From Pempheris klunzingeri (lineage: Eukaryota; Chordata; Actinopteri; Acropomatiformes; Pempheridae), in NCBI RefSeq assembly GCF_042242105.1, contig NC_092024.1, positions 9,697,501 to 9,761,500 of the forward strand: a stretch of 64,000 bases of DNA. The letters run 5' to 3'. Below are positions 61,693-64,000 of the stretch, piece after piece. Position numbers and translations under genes: made by a program. The notes under the pieces are model-generated. The model saw only the letters and a list, made by a program, of their open reading frames with translations, ran no database searches and was not told the DNA's origin. The first letter of the stretch is position 1. Each line of letters begins with the position of its first letter.

Positions 61693-63245
61693 GTCAGCAG
61701 CGTCACCAAGGTTTCCTCTGTGACTGCACTGTTCTTGTCGGAGAGGCTCGATTCAAAGCGCACAGAGCCGTGCTGGCCTCCTGCAGCATGTACTTCCATC
61801 TCTTCTACAGGGACCAGCTGGACAAAAGGGACGTTGTGCATCTCAACAGTGACATTGTGACAGCCCCGGCTTTCAGTCTGCTCCTTGAATTTATGTATGA
61901 GGGGAAGTTGGAATTCAGCACTCTCCCGGTGGAGGATGTCCTGGCAGCAGCCAGTTACCTCCACATGTATGATATAGTGAAAGTGTGTAAAGGCAAGCTT
62001 AAAGATAAGGAACTCTCCTCTCTGGATGAAAAGATGAGCGAGGGTTTGGGACTCAGCTGCCTGGACAGGGAAAATTCCTCTGAAGGCGAGTTGCACAGTA
62101 AGCAGCTCATCCGGCGACAGCCCCAGACACCGTCTCAGGGGCTTCACAGGGGCCCCCTGGCAGAAGAGTTTGACATGGACAACAGCGAAGTCAGGCTGGC
62201 TGTCACAGATTGTGATAGGTCTGCACAGAGCAGGCAGAAGGCAAACGGTCACTCTGGCAGGTCCCCGGACCTTGTAGGTGTCAATTATGTGTCAGCAGAG
62301 GCCGAGCCCTGCGTCCAAACAGCTGGAAAAACAAAAGCTGATGTCAGTAGTTCCACCGTATCGCTGTCCCAGAGGTCCCGGGCTTCAGATGACATGGACT
62401 GTGCACTGGATTTGTCTTTCAAGCCTCTGTCTAGCAGAGATCCCTTACACCCCTCCTACGTCTCGGGACAGCTGGCCCTCGACAGCCAGCAGCAGGGCAC
62501 TGAGCCACTTGTTAAAGACGAACACGACTTGCTGTCAGAGCAGGAGGACAGTGAGCCGATGAGCCCTGAGAGCCAGCGCTTTGGGAATAGTGCCAGGAGC
62601 TCAGTGGTGACAGGGTTCGCTGCCCTCTTCCCAGGCAACAACGGCTCCACAGCCGCCCTGCTCTCCCAGGAGGAGGACCTGATGGACGAGGAGGGGGAGG
62701 CCTGCAGAGGGAGGGAGGGCGCCCCAGGCCGGGAGGTAGAGGAGAGGAGGGGTAGGCTGCTGGGGGACAGCGAGGAGGAGGAGGAGGACGACTTGGCCTC
62801 TTCAGACATCTCCACCTCCAGCGGAGTGCTCCTGCCCCCGGGGCAACAGGTGTGTGTGTGCCCCCTCTGCAGTAAAGTCTTCCCCAGCCCCCATGTGCTG
62901 CAACTGCACCTCAGCTCACACTTCCGCGAGAAGGACGGCGCTCGCTCCAAGTTGTCTCCCGACGGCTCGGTCCCCACCTGCATGCAGTGCAACAAGACCT
63001 TCTCCTGCATGTATACCCTTAAGCGCCACGAGCGCACACACTCTGGCGAGAAGCCATACACCTGTGGCCAGTGTGGCAAGAGCTTCCAGTACTCCCATAA
63101 CTTGAGTCGGCACGCTGTAGTTCACACGCGTGAGAAGCCTCACGCTTGTAAGTGGTGCGAACGGCGCTTCACCCAGTCTGGGGACCTCTACCGCCACATC
63201 AGGAAGTTTCACTGTGGCCTTGTCAAGACTCTCGCCATTGGATAA
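61650..63245 (+). CDS. zbtb42: Zbtb42, BTB/POZ and C2H2 zinc-finger transcriptional repressor
   Basis: A single coding exon encodes 531 aa. It starts [20 protein letters not shown], the conserved start of the ZBTB18/ZBTB42 family. The BTB domain is about residues 14-120 ([30 protein letters not shown]). The middle is long and poorly conserved, with ALDLS near residue 250 (like a CtBP-binding motif) and an acidic patch EEEEEDD near 375. Four C2H2 fingers lie at about 401-424, 441-463, 469-491 and 497-520; the last three are joined by TGEKPY-like linkers ([18 protein letters not shown]). The family binds E-box-like DNA and represses transcription in the nucleus; ZBTB42 is linked to skeletal muscle in mammals. 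Human ZBTB42 is about 422 aa, so the middle is longer here. The end [12 protein letters not shown] and the head-to-head position beside akt1 favour Zbtb42 over Zbtb18. Confidence 0.93.
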   Translation: MEFPDHSRQLLQCLSQQRHQGFLCDCTVLVGEARFKAHRAVLASCSMYFHLFYRDQLDKRDVVHLNSDIVTAPAFSLLLEFMYEGKLEFSTLPVEDVLAAASYLHMYDIVKVCKGKLKDKELSSLDEKMSEGLGLSCLDRENSSEGELHSKQLIRRQPQTPSQGLHRGPLAEEFDMDNSEVRLAVTDCDRSAQSRQKANGHSGRSPDLVGVNYVSAEAEPCVQTAGKTKADVSSSTVSLSQRSRASDDMDCALDLSFKPLSSRDPLHPSYVSGQLALDSQQQGTEPLVKDEHDLLSEQEDSEPMSPESQRFGNSARSSVVTGFAALFPGNNGSTAALLSQEEDLMDEEGEACRGREGAPGREVEERRGRLLGDSEEEEEDDLASSDISTSSGVLLPPGQQVCVCPLCSKVFPSPHVLQLHLSSHFREKDGARSKLSPDGSVPTCMQCNKTFSCMYTLKRHERTHSGEKPYTCGQCGKSFQYSHNLSRHAVVHTREKPHACKWCERRFTQSGDLYRHIRKFHCGLVKTLAIG

Positions 63246-64000
63246 AACACCTCAGCAGTCATCAGCAGTGCCATGACATAAGACAGAGTGTCTTTTCATA
63301 CACTGAACACTACTACTGAACAATTTCCCCATTAGTATACACATGTTGGCAGTTTGTTGGAGACGTATCTTTTGGATTCTACCCCATGAGGCATTTCTCA
63401 AGTTAAAGATGTAGCAACTTTAAGACTGGAGCTGTTTTCTGAGCAAGACTGTGTCATAGGCATACGTGATGGTCAGAGGCAGACAGACGAAGGTGCTGTT
63501 AGGATAAACATGGGTGCTGTGAAACTCAAGCTGGATCTGTGTCGGCGAAGGTGAACAAATCAGATGATGCACTTGTTTGTTTCTGTCTGAGTTTATTTGA
63601 AGAGTATATTTGCTGAAAGAAAGAAGAAAAAAAAAAAACCATCCTATGTTCAAACCCTATGGGCAAATGGGTGATGGCTAATGCTAACATATGTTAATAC
63701 AATCGTCAGAGTGAGTGAGACTTTATTTGTGCACATGGGAGATCAGAACCGTCCATGAGTAGCAATATATGATTTTTTTTTAACTCCTACATTATTATTA
63801 TTATTTATTTTTTGGGATTTGTTTAGTCCGTAACAAGTAAACTATCATAAGGCAGCAAAACTAATGAAGTTTGACTACTGGAAGTATAATTACTTTTTTC
63901 ATGGAAGTAGTAATTTTTTGTTGTTGTATGTTGTTTATAACATGAGGCAAGCAGACCATCATATCACCTTATTTCTTTTTTTGCCTTGAGGAGAGTTACC
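63246..64000 (+). other. zbtb42: zbtb42 3' UTR, end not reached
   Basis: AT-rich non-coding sequence follows the stop codon. No plus-strand AATAAA is seen before the window ends, so the transcript probably continues past it. Confidence 0.6.

Noticed and set aside
62456..63079. 207-aa minus-strand ORF (and 61632-62252)
   Set aside because: Antisense shadows of the zbtb42 coding exon; Ser-rich composition comes from the acidic stretch and zinc fingers.

Overview
This window is vertebrate nuclear DNA, most likely from a ray-finned (teleost) fish. The genes are split into many short exons with GT-AG introns. CA, GA, ATT and GT microsatellites are common. Several dispersed repeats belong to families familiar from fish genomes: two pieces of the element ending in GTTGCA(A/G)CCCTA and one piece of the element ending in 'AGTTACTTTCCACTACTG'. 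The proteins are closest to vertebrate orthologues. There are no bacterial, plasmid or phage features.

Four protein-coding genes are present. From left to right they are pld4 (minus strand; its last codons run off the left edge), cep170b (minus, 18 coding exons, about 1648 aa), akt1 (minus, 13 coding exons, 473 aa) and zbtb42 (plus, one coding exon, 531 aa). I rebuilt the exon structures by joining translated blocks at splice sites. Every junction keeps codon phase, and the akt1, cep170b and zbtb42 models close with a start and a stop. The same four genes are neighbours on human chromosome 14q32.33 (AKT1-ZBTB42-CEP170B-PLD4). Here, however, the akt1-zbtb42 pair is flipped relative to cep170b-pld4.

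Layout: 1-3.1 kb pld4; 3.2-5.1 kb cep170b 3' UTR; 5.1-20.4 kb cep170b coding exons, with a CpG-rich 5' non-coding exon near 21.1-21.3 kb; 21.4-24.6 kb intergenic with microsatellites and a repeat fragment; 24.6-26.5 kb akt1 3' UTR; 26.5-49.9 kb akt1 coding exons, including a 12.5 kb intron between its first two coding exons; about 54.8 kb a probable akt1 non-coding first exon; 55-60 kb a head-to-head intergenic region; 60.1-64 kb zbtb42.

The genes are not a pathway. Akt1 is the PI3K-effector kinase, Cep170b a FHA-domain microtubule/centrosome protein, Pld4 a membrane-anchored endolysosomal nuclease of the phospholipase D family, and Zbtb42 a BTB/zinc-finger repressor. Their grouping is a conserved synteny block.

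The most notable signals concern splicing. cep170b contains a textbook U12-type AT-AC intron with a perfect minor-spliceosome donor and branch point. Three further introns (one in cep170b, two in akt1) use GC instead of GT donors. A 44-bp TG tract lies 18 nt inside the intron after the first cep170b coding exon. A PU.1/IRF-like composite site lies in the very short gap between the cep170b poly(A) signal and the pld4 5' exon.
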